Positions 8,375 to 16,753 of a DNA stretch of 64,000 nt are shown here, in pieces; position 1 is the stretch's first letter, and every line of letters begins with the position of its first letter. Source of the DNA: Malaciobacter halophilus (GTDB lineage: Bacteria > Campylobacterota > Campylobacteria > Campylobacterales > Arcobacteraceae); the NCBI RefSeq assembly GCF_002837275.1, contig NZ_NXIF01000023.1, positions 62,001 to 126,000 on the forward strand. Direction: 5' to 3'. The notes beneath the pieces are model-generated. The model worked only from the letters and a program-made list of their open reading frames with translations. It did not search any database and was not told where the DNA came from. A program made the translations under genes and the position numbers.

Positions 8375-9312
8375 TAGTCACCATCCGCATCTAAGATTTT
8401 TGCTGTTACAGAAAGTTCTTCAATAAGTGATAAATAATAAGCATTGTGAAACTTACTTAATGCTTCAAAAAGTCCTTGTGCATTTGAGAAATCATCTGTT
8501 TTCAATTTTGATAGCTCTTCATAAGACTCTTGTAAAGCTTTTCTTACTTGCATTACTTGTTTTTTTGCTCCACTATTTAAAGCCATAGTTGCAAAGTTTT
8601 TATACTCTTTTTCTCCTATTACTTCATTGTGAGCATCAAGTATTGCTTTTATTGCTGAAAAACTATTTTTAGATAAATAATATTCTGCTCTTTTATTATC
8701 TGGATTATCTTTATATTTTCTTGAATATCCAGCTGGGTCACCTACTCTCCACTCTTTTAGTTTATATGTTGAGTCAATTAGCTTATTTATAATAACTGCA
8801 TTTCCCCACTTTTCACTTCTTTGTTTACTTTTTAAATAGTTCGAATATACTGTTTTTATATCCATTAAGTGTGATTTTATAGCTTTAAACATCACATCTA
8901 AAAGCTCTTTTTCTCTTTTTGAAAGCTTTTCATCTTTATAAAGCATATATTCAATAGCATTAATACTTTTTGTTGAATTTCTAAATAACTCAACACTTGC
9001 ATCATCACTTGATTTTATAGCTCTATTTAGTTGCTTTGTAATATCTTCATTTCCATGATGAAAAATATCAATATATCTTGGTGTATCTATATAATCTTCA
9101 TTTATAGAACCAGCTAAATACAATGCTTGTACCTTTTTCCAAGATTTCACTAATTTGTCAAAATCTTTTTTACTATAACTTTTTTCTAAACTATTTATAT
9201 CTTCTAATGCTTTATTTACATTTGGTAATGATACATTTTGTATAATATTTGTAAATGTATTTGAAAATGCAAAAGATACAAATAGTGCTAATATTAAAAC
9301 TACTCTTTTCAT
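8374..9312 (-). CDS. Imelysin-family periplasmic protein (second copy)
   Basis: 312 residues with signal peptide MKRVVLILALFVSFAFS and an all-helical imelysin-type body (KSWKKVQALYLAGSINEDYIDTP; SINAIEYMLYKDE). The family includes iron-regulated and EfeO-like proteins. The usual GxHxxE signature is degenerate here (N-A-I-E in place of G-x-H-x-x-E), so metal-site chemistry may differ from the upstream paralogue. Start and stop are coupled to both neighbours by one-base overlaps. Confidence 0.75.
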   Translation of the reverse strand: MKRVVLILALFVSFAFSNTFTNIIQNVSLPNVNKALEDINSLEKSYSKKDFDKLVKSWKKVQALYLAGSINEDYIDTPRYIDIFHHGNEDITKQLNRAIKSSDDASVELFRNSTKSINAIEYMLYKDEKLSKREKELLDVMFKAIKSHLMDIKTVYSNYLKSKQRSEKWGNAVIINKLIDSTYKLKEWRVGDPAGYSRKYKDNPDNKRAEYYLSKNSFSAIKAILDAHNEVIGEKEYKNFATMALNSGAKKQVMQVRKALQESYEELSKLKTDDFSNAQGLFEALSKFHNAYYLSLIEELSVTAKILDADGD

Positions 9313-10718
9313 TATAACTTTCCTAAAAATTTAATTAATTCTTCTCTTTTTTGTTTTGGTAAATTCATATAATTATGTTTTGCTTTTGAAGCTTCTCCAC
9401 CATGCCATAAAATAGCCTCTTGAAAATCTCTTGCTCTTCCATCATGTAAAAGTCTTGGTTTTACACCATTTATTTTTTCATGTAGCGCAAGTCCCCAAAG
9501 TGGAGCAGTTCTAAACTCACTTCCTGTTGCTTCAAACTCAACTCTTCCATCAGCTAAACCTTCTCCCATATCATGAAGTAAAAAATCAGAATATGGTCTA
9601 ATCTTCCCTATTTTTGTTTCAAAACTTGTAATATGACAAGATGCACAACCAAGTTTTTTAAAAAGTTCAAGCCCTTTTTTAAACTGTTTATCCTCTTTTG
9701 GTCGATAAACTCTTAAGTTTGCTAAATAAAACTCAATAGCATCAAGTCTATTTTGAGGAACATCAAATTTATATTTCATATCCTTAGGAGCTTCATTGCA
9801 CTGTTTTTGAGATTTTGTACAATTTTCATCAGGATGCAAAGGAGTAGTAAGTCCCATATCATTGTGCATTGCACCTGCTATTTGTTCTTCTACTGTTGCA
9901 GTACTTGCTTTCCAAGTATATCTTCCTAACTCAAATTTTTTTGTTTTAGGAGAATATACTTTATTTGCTTTACCTGAGATTCCATCGCCATTTTTATCAT
10001 CTATATCTTCATTTGCTAATATTGCTTCATTTGATATTAACTCAATTAGTCCCATTCCCATAAGTGTAGAAGCAAGTCTATATGAAACTATTGCATTTTT
10101 ATGTAAATCACCATAATTCAAATCTTTTAAAACATATTTTGGTTTTAAAAGAGTATCTACTTCTTTATCTGGAAAAGTTACTTTGATTTTCTCAAATTCA
10201 AAACTTGGTCGTCCTTCAAACATTACTCCATGTACACCATTTATAGATAGTTGTGCTCCATAGTTTGGTTCAGGTACAAAACCGATTTTTTTAATATATT
10301 GTTTATGCTCTTTAGAATCATTTGAAGGAATTGAAAGTCTTACAACTAAGGCTCTTGAAAGTTTATTACTATTTTTTTTATAAAAAGTTCCCCTACCATT
10401 TGCTGGATGGCAAGAAATACATGTATTTGCATTATATAAAGGTCCTAGTCCATCTCTTGCAGTTGTTGCACTTGGTGACTCAACCCAAGGAATTCTAAAA
10501 AAACTTTTACCTAATATATATTGGTCATACTGTTTATTATTTAAACCTTTTATTGGTTTAAATATACTATTTTTACTTAGTTTTTCTGTGTAAATATCAT
10601 CAGCACTATTAACGGCAAAAAGCCCCGTAGCAAAAAGTGCTACAAGACTTTTTAAGACTAATGTTTTTTTTACAGCATTGAAACTATATTTTTGTTTCTT
10701 CTGGATCTGTAACATCAT
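9312..10718 (-). CDS. Di-heme oxidoreductase (DHOR / COG3488-type thiol oxidoreductase-like)
   Basis: About 468 residues from the paired ATGs at 10718/10715; an earlier in-frame start at 10772 would lie deeper in the upstream gene. After a hydrophobic export segment (LKSLVALFATGLFAVNSA) come two heme motifs, CISCHPANGRG and CASCH. Other hallmarks are RDGLGPLYNANTC, GRYTWKA, AGAMHNDMG and GSEFRTAPLWGL. The start overlaps the imelysin gene by about 35 bases without an obvious ribosome site, suggesting translational coupling. Imelysin and DHOR genes commonly co-occur. The physiological substrate is unknown. Confidence 0.82.
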   Translation of the reverse strand: MMLQIQKKQKYSFNAVKKTLVLKSLVALFATGLFAVNSADDIYTEKLSKNSIFKPIKGLNNKQYDQYILGKSFFRIPWVESPSATTARDGLGPLYNANTCISCHPANGRGTFYKKNSNKLSRALVVRLSIPSNDSKEHKQYIKKIGFVPEPNYGAQLSINGVHGVMFEGRPSFEFEKIKVTFPDKEVDTLLKPKYVLKDLNYGDLHKNAIVSYRLASTLMGMGLIELISNEAILANEDIDDKNGDGISGKANKVYSPKTKKFELGRYTWKASTATVEEQIAGAMHNDMGLTTPLHPDENCTKSQKQCNEAPKDMKYKFDVPQNRLDAIEFYLANLRVYRPKEDKQFKKGLELFKKLGCASCHITSFETKIGKIRPYSDFLLHDMGEGLADGRVEFEATGSEFRTAPLWGLALHEKINGVKPRLLHDGRARDFQEAILWHGGEASKAKHNYMNLPKQKREELIKFLGKL

Positions 10719-12036
10719 CTGTAGATAACTCAACTCCATTTGCTTTTGCAACATTAACCATCTCATCACCAAGTTTTCTTAACTCATTTTTTAGTTTTAC
10801 GATAACTTTTGCTTGAGGGTCATTTGGTCTAATTTGATAATCAAAATGTCTTGAAGTTTCAGCAATTGTATTAATATCTGCTATTTTGTCTTCAATTGAA
10901 GCCATTAGATTTAAGATTCTATCTCTTGTTTCACCTTTAACCATATCAATCGGTGCTTTTCCAAAATCCATACCATTATATGTACCCATTAATACATTTT
11001 TGAAACCTTGATAATTTGTCACAATATCTCTGTGTGTATTATCTGAAAAGCAAGAGTGCTCATCTTCTTCACTTGGAGTTAATACTGCAACTGCAATTCT
11101 TTCATTTGCTAATTCTGATTTTATAAATACACCCATTCCAGCAAAGATTTGTCTAAGTGCTGTCTCTTCATTTATATTTTTAGATGCATTTTCACCTTTA
11201 AGTTGTCCTAAGATTGCAGCTCTATATAATCCATTGTTCCCTTTTACTTCTTTTTTCCAAGCTGAAGCAACAGTTTGTAAATCATCTACTAGTTTTTTAC
11301 TAGAAGCTTTTAAATAGTCAAGTCTTCTTTTAGCATCTTTATGAGATGTAAAATCACTTAGTGGTCTTTGTCCAGCTACTAAAGCACCTTTAGTAATAGA
11401 GTCTTTTACAAAATTAGAGTAATCTTGGTCTTGTCCCCACAGTAAAAACTCAATTGCATGATAACCAGTACTAACATTTGCTTCCCCACCATTTTCATTT
11501 AAAGCAGTTAAAGCATCAACAGTAATATCTTTTACATTTACAACTGTACTCTCTTCGCCACCTGGATTAAATTCACCTTTAGTATCAATAATATTTCCAG
11601 ATGTTTTTTTCCCATTTGCATCTATTGTGTAATCAATCATATTTTCATCAAGAGGCCAAGCATTTAATTGTCCTTCTAATGCACCATATGCATTTGCTAC
11701 CCAACCTTCTTCAGCATCAATTGGACCATTTGAAAGTCTAAAAATTTCAGTTTGACCATATGATTCTCTTGATTTTAACCAAGCTGCTTTTGCAATATCA
11801 AGATTTTCTTGTGTTGGATTATTTGCAAAGTCATTTATTGCTTTATCTAACTGTTTTGCATCTTTAATAGCATCTTTATAGTTTACTAAAGCGATATTTG
11901 AATAAGCAGTTAATAGCTCTTTTGCTGTTACTTGATTATTTGTTGCATTAACTTGTGAAGTAGCGCAACCAGTTAATGCAAGTGTTGCAGCAAGAGAAAG
12001 AGAAGCTACAAGAACTTTTGTTTTTGTAAATGTCAT
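10684..12036 (-). CDS. Imelysin-family lipoprotein (IrpA-like)
   Basis: 450 residues. The lipoprotein signal MTFTKTKVLVASLSLAATLALTGC carries a lipobox. The imelysin signature GYHAIEFLLWGQD (GxHxxE) is intact near residue 192, and other family features include RDRILNLMASIEDK. Homologues are iron-regulated surface or periplasmic proteins implicated in iron handling. This is the first gene of a five-gene minus-strand operon that ends with the cytochrome c peroxidase. A Fur-box-like sequence lies about 80-100 bases upstream. Confidence 0.88.
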   Translation of the reverse strand: MTFTKTKVLVASLSLAATLALTGCATSQVNATNNQVTAKELLTAYSNIALVNYKDAIKDAKQLDKAINDFANNPTQENLDIAKAAWLKSRESYGQTEIFRLSNGPIDAEEGWVANAYGALEGQLNAWPLDENMIDYTIDANGKKTSGNIIDTKGEFNPGGEESTVVNVKDITVDALTALNENGGEANVSTGYHAIEFLLWGQDQDYSNFVKDSITKGALVAGQRPLSDFTSHKDAKRRLDYLKASSKKLVDDLQTVASAWKKEVKGNNGLYRAAILGQLKGENASKNINEETALRQIFAGMGVFIKSELANERIAVAVLTPSEEDEHSCFSDNTHRDIVTNYQGFKNVLMGTYNGMDFGKAPIDMVKGETRDRILNLMASIEDKIADINTIAETSRHFDYQIRPNDPQAKVIVKLKNELRKLGDEMVNVAKANGVELSTDDVTDPEETKI

Positions 12037-12113
12037 TTATGTTTCCTTTTTTAATTTTAATATTTATTATCAATATGAAATTAAAACAAAATGTACTTTA
12101 AGAGTAACTTAAA

Positions 12114-12135
12114 AGTGACAATGATTATCAAAATA
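12114..12135. promoter_or_regulatory. Fur-box-like sequence upstream of the imelysin operon
   Basis: The stretch AGTGACAATGATTATCAAAA contains AATGATTATC, close to repeats of the classical Fur consensus hexamer (GATAAT and its complement). It sits upstream of an imelysin-led operon of a type often regulated by iron. Assignment is by eye. Confidence 0.5.
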
Positions 12136-12169
12136 GAATAATGTATATATAAAAGGAGTTTTTAAAAAA

Positions 12170-12202
12170 ATAATAAAATAGAGTTTGACTCTATTTTATT
12201 AT
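12170..12202 (-). terminator. Intrinsic terminator of the AsmA-like gene
   Basis: Perfect 14-bp arms (right arm CTCTATTTTATTAT) around the loop TTTGA. On the minus strand it is followed by a run of T, and it starts three bases past the stop codon at 12205. Confidence 0.85.
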
Positions 12203-12204
12203 AT

Positions 12205-13770
12205 TTATTCTCCACCAAAGAATTTTCTAAATCCTTCGATGATTTCTTGTGAAGTTTTTTTACCTTGTTTTTCACCTAGTTTTTCTGTTAGTTTCTCTTC
12301 TAATCTTTTTGAGTGTTTTTTTATAACTTTTTCACTCTCTTCTTTTAGTTTAAGTTTTAGTAAGTTTGTTGTATCAATTGAAACTTTTGGACTTTTTAAA
12401 TCTCCACTAATAACAGTATCAAACTCTACACCTTTTAATTGTGTTTTTACTAATGCATCTACTGTTGAGTTTTGTAAATCAATCTTACTATCTGTTACAT
12501 TTATTTGTGTTAATTTACTTTTCATATCAATGATTGATTTTATTACTTTTTTGTCTATATTACTTTTTACATCTATTGATTCATAAACTTCTCTTGTAAT
12601 ATCAAACTTTGCAAAAGTATTTATAAGTTTTGAGAACTCATTTGGTAAAAACTGTCCATTTATAAGTTTAGCTACTAAATCACCTTTTTGAGTTTTTAAA
12701 TTATATATGATATTTGCATCTGCTTTTGATGTGAAAAAGTCAGGATAATACATCATATATGTTAACTTTCTAATATCTAAATTTTTTAGATTTGCTTTAA
12801 AGTCATCATTTAGTAAAGTGAAATCTAAATTTCCATCTAATATATTTGAAGTTCCTGTAACTTTTGTAGTAGTAGCTGTTTTTTCTATATTCCCATCTAT
12901 ATTTAATGCTCCTCTCATTTTTGTTTGAGTTACATCATACAAGTTAGCTAAACTAGGAATACTTAATAAATAATCACTATTTATATTCATATTTTTTAGA
13001 TTAACTACTGCTTGTTTTACAATAATATTTGCCATAGAAGTAAAAAAATCTATTTTTGAAACAGCTTTATTTGGTTCTAAATTAGTTACTATATCACCTT
13101 TAAATGTTAAACTATTTTTTAGTTTTTGATTAAAAGCTTTGTTTACTACTTCATTATTTACTTTACCATCAGTAATAGTAGTAGCAATTAATCCATCTAA
13201 AGTAGGTATGTTTGGATTTTTTATTTTACCATCAATATTTATAAAACCACTTGCATAATTAGGTTGGTTTAAAGTGTATAAAATCTCTTTAATTCTAGCT
13301 TGTTGTATCAAAAACTCAATATCACTTGGTTTAAAATCTTTAAGTTTTATATTATAAGTTGTTTTACTATCAAACACATTACTTATACCATCTATCTTAG
13401 TTAACTTCTCATCTCCTACAACTGTTCCTTTAGTAAAGAAATTTCCGTTAAGCTTTTGTTTTGTAAACTTTTGAAGTTTTGATAAATCTTTAATATTTAT
13501 CTCATAGTTTAAATCGACTCTTTTTTGTAATAAAGCCAAATCCCCAACCACATCAATTTGCGAACTTTTATCAATTGTTGCAATGAACTTTATTTTGCTT
13601 GTAGTTAAACTAAACTCTTTAACTTCAAAAACAGCATTGACATTTTCATTTGCACTTTTTTGTATATATGAAGCAACTATTGAGTTTCCAAAAGGAGTAA
13701 ATAGAAGACCATATAAAAGACCAAAAAATATTAAAAGTGATGCTAGGAAAAAAAGAAATACTCTTTTCAT
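12205..13770 (-). CDS. AsmA/TamB-like membrane-anchored periplasmic protein
   Basis: 521 residues. One N-terminal membrane segment (about 4-26) is followed by a long body of alternating beta-strand patterns (repeated phrases such as GNFFTKGTVVGDEK, NIDGKIKNP, GALNIDGNIEKT) and a charged C-terminal helix. This is the appearance of AsmA-domain proteins, bridge-like factors linked to phospholipid transfer to the outer membrane. No partner gene is adjacent. Family assignment is from architecture and composition. Confidence 0.6.
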   Translation of the reverse strand: MKRVFLFFLASLLIFFGLLYGLLFTPFGNSIVASYIQKSANENVNAVFEVKEFSLTTSKIKFIATIDKSSQIDVVGDLALLQKRVDLNYEINIKDLSKLQKFTKQKLNGNFFTKGTVVGDEKLTKIDGISNVFDSKTTYNIKLKDFKPSDIEFLIQQARIKEILYTLNQPNYASGFINIDGKIKNPNIPTLDGLIATTITDGKVNNEVVNKAFNQKLKNSLTFKGDIVTNLEPNKAVSKIDFFTSMANIIVKQAVVNLKNMNINSDYLLSIPSLANLYDVTQTKMRGALNIDGNIEKTATTTKVTGTSNILDGNLDFTLLNDDFKANLKNLDIRKLTYMMYYPDFFTSKADANIIYNLKTQKGDLVAKLINGQFLPNEFSKLINTFAKFDITREVYESIDVKSNIDKKVIKSIIDMKSKLTQINVTDSKIDLQNSTVDALVKTQLKGVEFDTVISGDLKSPKVSIDTTNLLKLKLKEESEKVIKKHSKRLEEKLTEKLGEKQGKKTSQEIIEGFRKFFGGE

Positions 13771-13920
13771 ACAAATCCTTTAAGTTTTTCTTTGGATTAT
13801 ACTGCAAATAAAAGAAAAATCAAATTAGAAATTTTCTTTTGTTACAATTTGTAATTTTATTAATAAATCATTTTAAAGCTAAAGTAATTTTAATATACAC
13901 TTTTGTATAATCAACCCAAT

Positions 13921-14002
13921 CAAAGTGACAAGTAGGGAAATCTAGGCATTTATGTTTAGGTTGCTTTAGATTACTAAGGTTACGCAAGCCGAACGGACTT
14001 TG
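13921..14002 (+). promoter_or_regulatory. Possible structured 5' leader of atpE
   Basis: This 82-base stretch is visibly richer in G and C than its surroundings and ends 26 bases before the atpE start. CAAAGT (13921-13926) can close against ACTTTG (13997-14002). Inside, TCTAGGCA pairs with TGCTTTAGA with one bulge, and GGTT-ACGCA-AGCC makes a short hairpin. Together they outline a junction with two internal hairpins. It could be a regulatory leader or a stabilising 5' UTR. It does not match a riboswitch I can name with confidence. Confidence 0.4.
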
Positions 14003-14028
14003 AATATAAAATTTTATAAGGAAAAGAA

Positions 14029-14343
14029 ATGAAAAAAATCGTTCTTTTAATGCTAGCTATCGCTGGTGCTGCTTTCGCTGCTGATGGAGCAGTTGCAAAC
14101 GAAACTTTAAAAGCTTACTCTGTAGTTGCTGCAGGTATCGGACTTGGTCTTGCTGCACTTGGTGGTGCTATTGGTATGGGTAACACTGCTGCTGCAACAA
14201 TCGCTGGTACTGCTAGAAACCCAGGTTTAGGTGGAAAATTAATGACTACTATGTTCATTGCATTAGCGATGATTGAAGCACAAGTTATTTATGCATTAGT
14301 AATTGCTATGATTGCTTTATATGCAAACCCATTCCTAGGGTAA
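14029..14343 (+). CDS. atpE: F0F1 ATP synthase subunit c
   Basis: 104 residues. It begins with a signal-peptide-like segment (MKKIVLLMLAIAGAAFAADG), as in the c-subunits of Campylobacterota. The two membrane helices of the rotor ring follow, joined by the polar loop TARNPGLGGK. The essential ion-binding carboxylate is the Glu in AMIEAQ. It forms the membrane rotor of ATP synthase. The gene stands alone, away from other atp genes, as usual in this phylum, with an AAGGAAAAGAA ribosome site and a strong terminator. Confidence 0.97.
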   Translation: MKKIVLLMLAIAGAAFAADGAVANETLKAYSVVAAGIGLGLAALGGAIGMGNTAAATIAGTARNPGLGGKLMTTMFIALAMIEAQVIYALVIAMIALYANPFLG

Positions 14344-14374
14344 TTTATAAAACTACAGATTTTATAAATTTACT

Positions 14375-14403
14375 AAAGGTCAAGAGTTTTACTCTTGGCC
14401 TTT
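14375..14403 (+). terminator. Intrinsic terminator of atpE
   Basis: The arms AAAGGTCAAGAG and CTCTTGGCCTTT (one G-U pair) enclose the loop TTTTA and are followed directly by a T run. Confidence 0.92.
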
Positions 14404-14588
14404 TTTTATGCTCTTTTCATAACTAGTTAAACTACAATATGACACTTTAAAACTCAATTCATAAAAAAATTATATTTAGAATTTTTTTTGAAATTTGTAC
14501 TATTTTTTATACAAAATAATACTTTTTTGCAACTATTTATGGTTATAATTACAGTATAATTAAAAAATTGACAAAAAAAGGAAGTGTC

Positions 14589-16712
14589 ATGAAAACAAAT
14601 AGTATTAAAACTAAACTTCTTTTCTTTATTTTGGTTAGCGTGTCTTTCTCATTTTTAGTACTTGGTATATATAGTACAACAAATGAATACAAGTCGCAGT
14701 TTACTTCAATAAAACAAAAAGAGTTAGAATTAGTAAAACAAAGTTCTAAGTTTATCAGTAGCTTTCTTCAATCTAAAGTTGATATTGTAGAAGCAGTAGC
14801 ACAAGAAATTGAAAAAAGCACACTTGATATTACAAATAAAGAGTTAGTAGAAAAACTTCTTTTAGGTAAAAAATCAGGTAATTTTGTGGATTTATATATT
14901 GGTCTTCAAAGTACTGGTGAATTAGTATTATCTGATGGAAAAGTTTTAAATAAAGTAAATAACAACTATGATGCAAGAGTTAGACCTTGGTATAAAGATG
15001 CTGTTTCAAAAAATAGCTCTGGAGTATCGAAGCCTTACGTAGATGTATCAACTAAAAAGCTTGTTGTAACTGTATATACTCCATATGTAAGAGATGGAGA
15101 ACTACTAGGTGTTGTTGGTTCAGATATATTTATTGATACTATAGTTGAAACAATTTTAAATGTAGAGTTAAAAAAGACTGGTTTTGCATATTTACTTGAT
15201 GAAGAAGGTAATATAATAATTCATAAAGATAAAAAACTGTTAGAAAAAAAGAGTACAGTTTTCAATCAAATTAAAACATCTAATACTATTGATTTTGGTG
15301 AAGCAACAATCGCAGAAAAAGAGTTTTTAGCGGCATATAATACTGTTGATTTAACAAAATGGCACTTGATTATTCAACTTAATAAAGATGAAATTTTTCA
15401 AGAGATTTATTCAAGTATTGTAAAAGAGATTATTTTATATCTTGTACTACTTGCAATTATCTTAGCAATTCTATTTTTTACATTGATTAAATTCTTATCT
15501 CCTATTAAAACACTAGAAGATGGGCTTAACTTCTTCTTTAAATATTTAAAAGGTGAAGAAAAAGAGATTAAAGAGTTAAATATTAATACAAACGATGAGT
15601 TTGGTAATATGGCAAAAGTAATTGATATAGAGATGAAACAAGTTGCTAAAAGTTTCGATGAAGATAAAGTTCTAATTGAAGAAGTAAAAAAAGTTGTTAA
15701 CTATATCAATAAAGGTAAACTTGATGTTCTTGTAAAAACTTCAACATCAAATAAATCTTTAAATGAGTTAAAAGATATTTTAAATGAAATGATTGAAACT
15801 ATCAATGCAAATGTAAATAGTGACATCAACCCAATTTTAAATGTTCTTGAAGAGTATGCACAATTAAACTTTGTAAATATGATTGATAATCCTGATGGTA
15901 AAGTATCAAAAGGATTAAATGACTTATGTGAGATAATCAATGAAATGTTAAGAGAAAATAAACAAAATGGTATAAACTTAGACCAAAGTTCAAAAACTCT
16001 ATTACACAATGTTGATATTTTAAATAAAGCATCAAATGATACAGCAGTTTCATTAGAAGAAACAGCAGCAGCAGTTGAAGAGATTACAAGTACAATTATA
16101 AATAATACAAATAGAATCACAGATATGTCAAAACATTCACAAGAGTTAACACAATCGATTCAAAAAGGTAATAGTCTTGCAAACTCAACTGCAAAATCAA
16201 TGGATGAAATTAATGAGCAAACAAAAGCAATTGCAGAAGCTATTTTAGTAATTGACCAAATAGCATTTCAAACAAATATTCTTTCACTTAATGCAGCAGT
16301 TGAAGCAGCAACAGCTGGTGAAGCAGGAAAAGGGTTTGCAGTAGTTGCAGCTGAAGTAAGAAACTTAGCAAGTAGAAGTGCTGAAGCAGCTAATCAAATT
16401 AAAACGATAGTTGAAAATGCAACACTAAAAGCAAATGAAGGTAAAGCAATAGCAGGAGATATGATAGAAGGGTACAACTCTTTAAATGAAAATATTTCTA
16501 AAACAACTGAAGCAATTACAGATATTTCTGACGCTTCAAGAGAGCAAAAAACAAGCATTGAACAAATCAATGATGTTATTACTAGACTTGACCAACAAAC
16601 ACAAAATAATGCTTCTGTTGCGAGTCAAACACATGATATTGCAACAAATACAGCAAGAGTTGCAAAACAGATTCTTGATACTGTAAATCAAAAACAGTTT
16701 AGAGATTCATAA
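14589..16712 (+). CDS. Methyl-accepting chemotaxis protein with dCache sensor
   Basis: 707 residues from the ATG at 14589, which has AAAAAGGA upstream (preferred to 14568). A first membrane helix (about 7-28), a periplasmic dCache-type domain ([12 protein letters not shown], then a membrane-proximal GFAYLLDEEGNIIIHKD), a second helix at about 278-300, then a HAMP-like linker and the cytoplasmic signalling hairpin. The hairpin tip region is the strongly conserved [21 protein letters not shown]. It is an inner-membrane chemoreceptor acting through CheW/CheA. The ligand is not predictable. A close paralogue lies convergent downstream. Confidence 0.93.
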   Translation: MKTNSIKTKLLFFILVSVSFSFLVLGIYSTTNEYKSQFTSIKQKELELVKQSSKFISSFLQSKVDIVEAVAQEIEKSTLDITNKELVEKLLLGKKSGNFVDLYIGLQSTGELVLSDGKVLNKVNNNYDARVRPWYKDAVSKNSSGVSKPYVDVSTKKLVVTVYTPYVRDGELLGVVGSDIFIDTIVETILNVELKKTGFAYLLDEEGNIIIHKDKKLLEKKSTVFNQIKTSNTIDFGEATIAEKEFLAAYNTVDLTKWHLIIQLNKDEIFQEIYSSIVKEIILYLVLLAIILAILFFTLIKFLSPIKTLEDGLNFFFKYLKGEEKEIKELNINTNDEFGNMAKVIDIEMKQVAKSFDEDKVLIEEVKKVVNYINKGKLDVLVKTSTSNKSLNELKDILNEMIETINANVNSDINPILNVLEEYAQLNFVNMIDNPDGKVSKGLNDLCEIINEMLRENKQNGINLDQSSKTLLHNVDILNKASNDTAVSLEETAAAVEEITSTIINNTNRITDMSKHSQELTQSIQKGNSLANSTAKSMDEINEQTKAIAEAILVIDQIAFQTNILSLNAAVEAATAGEAGKGFAVVAAEVRNLASRSAEAANQIKTIVENATLKANEGKAIAGDMIEGYNSLNENISKTTEAITDISDASREQKTSIEQINDVITRLDQQTQNNASVASQTHDIATNTARVAKQILDTVNQKQFRDS

Positions 16713-16732
16713 AGAGGAAACTCCTCTTTATG
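16708..16732. terminator. Hairpin overlapping the chemoreceptor stop codon
   Basis: Perfect 10-bp arms CATAAAGAGG / CCTCTTTATG with a five-base loop, followed on the plus strand by AAAACTTATTTTTT. It lies between two convergent chemoreceptor genes and includes the stop codon of the first. Confidence 0.75.
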
Positions 16733-16753
16733 AAAACTTATTTTTTCTACTTA

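Noticed and set aside
13921-14002. c-di-GMP-I riboswitch before atpE
   Set aside because: Only short phrases resemble the consensus; the second hairpin and tetraloop receptor cannot be traced, so only an unnamed structured leader is claimed.
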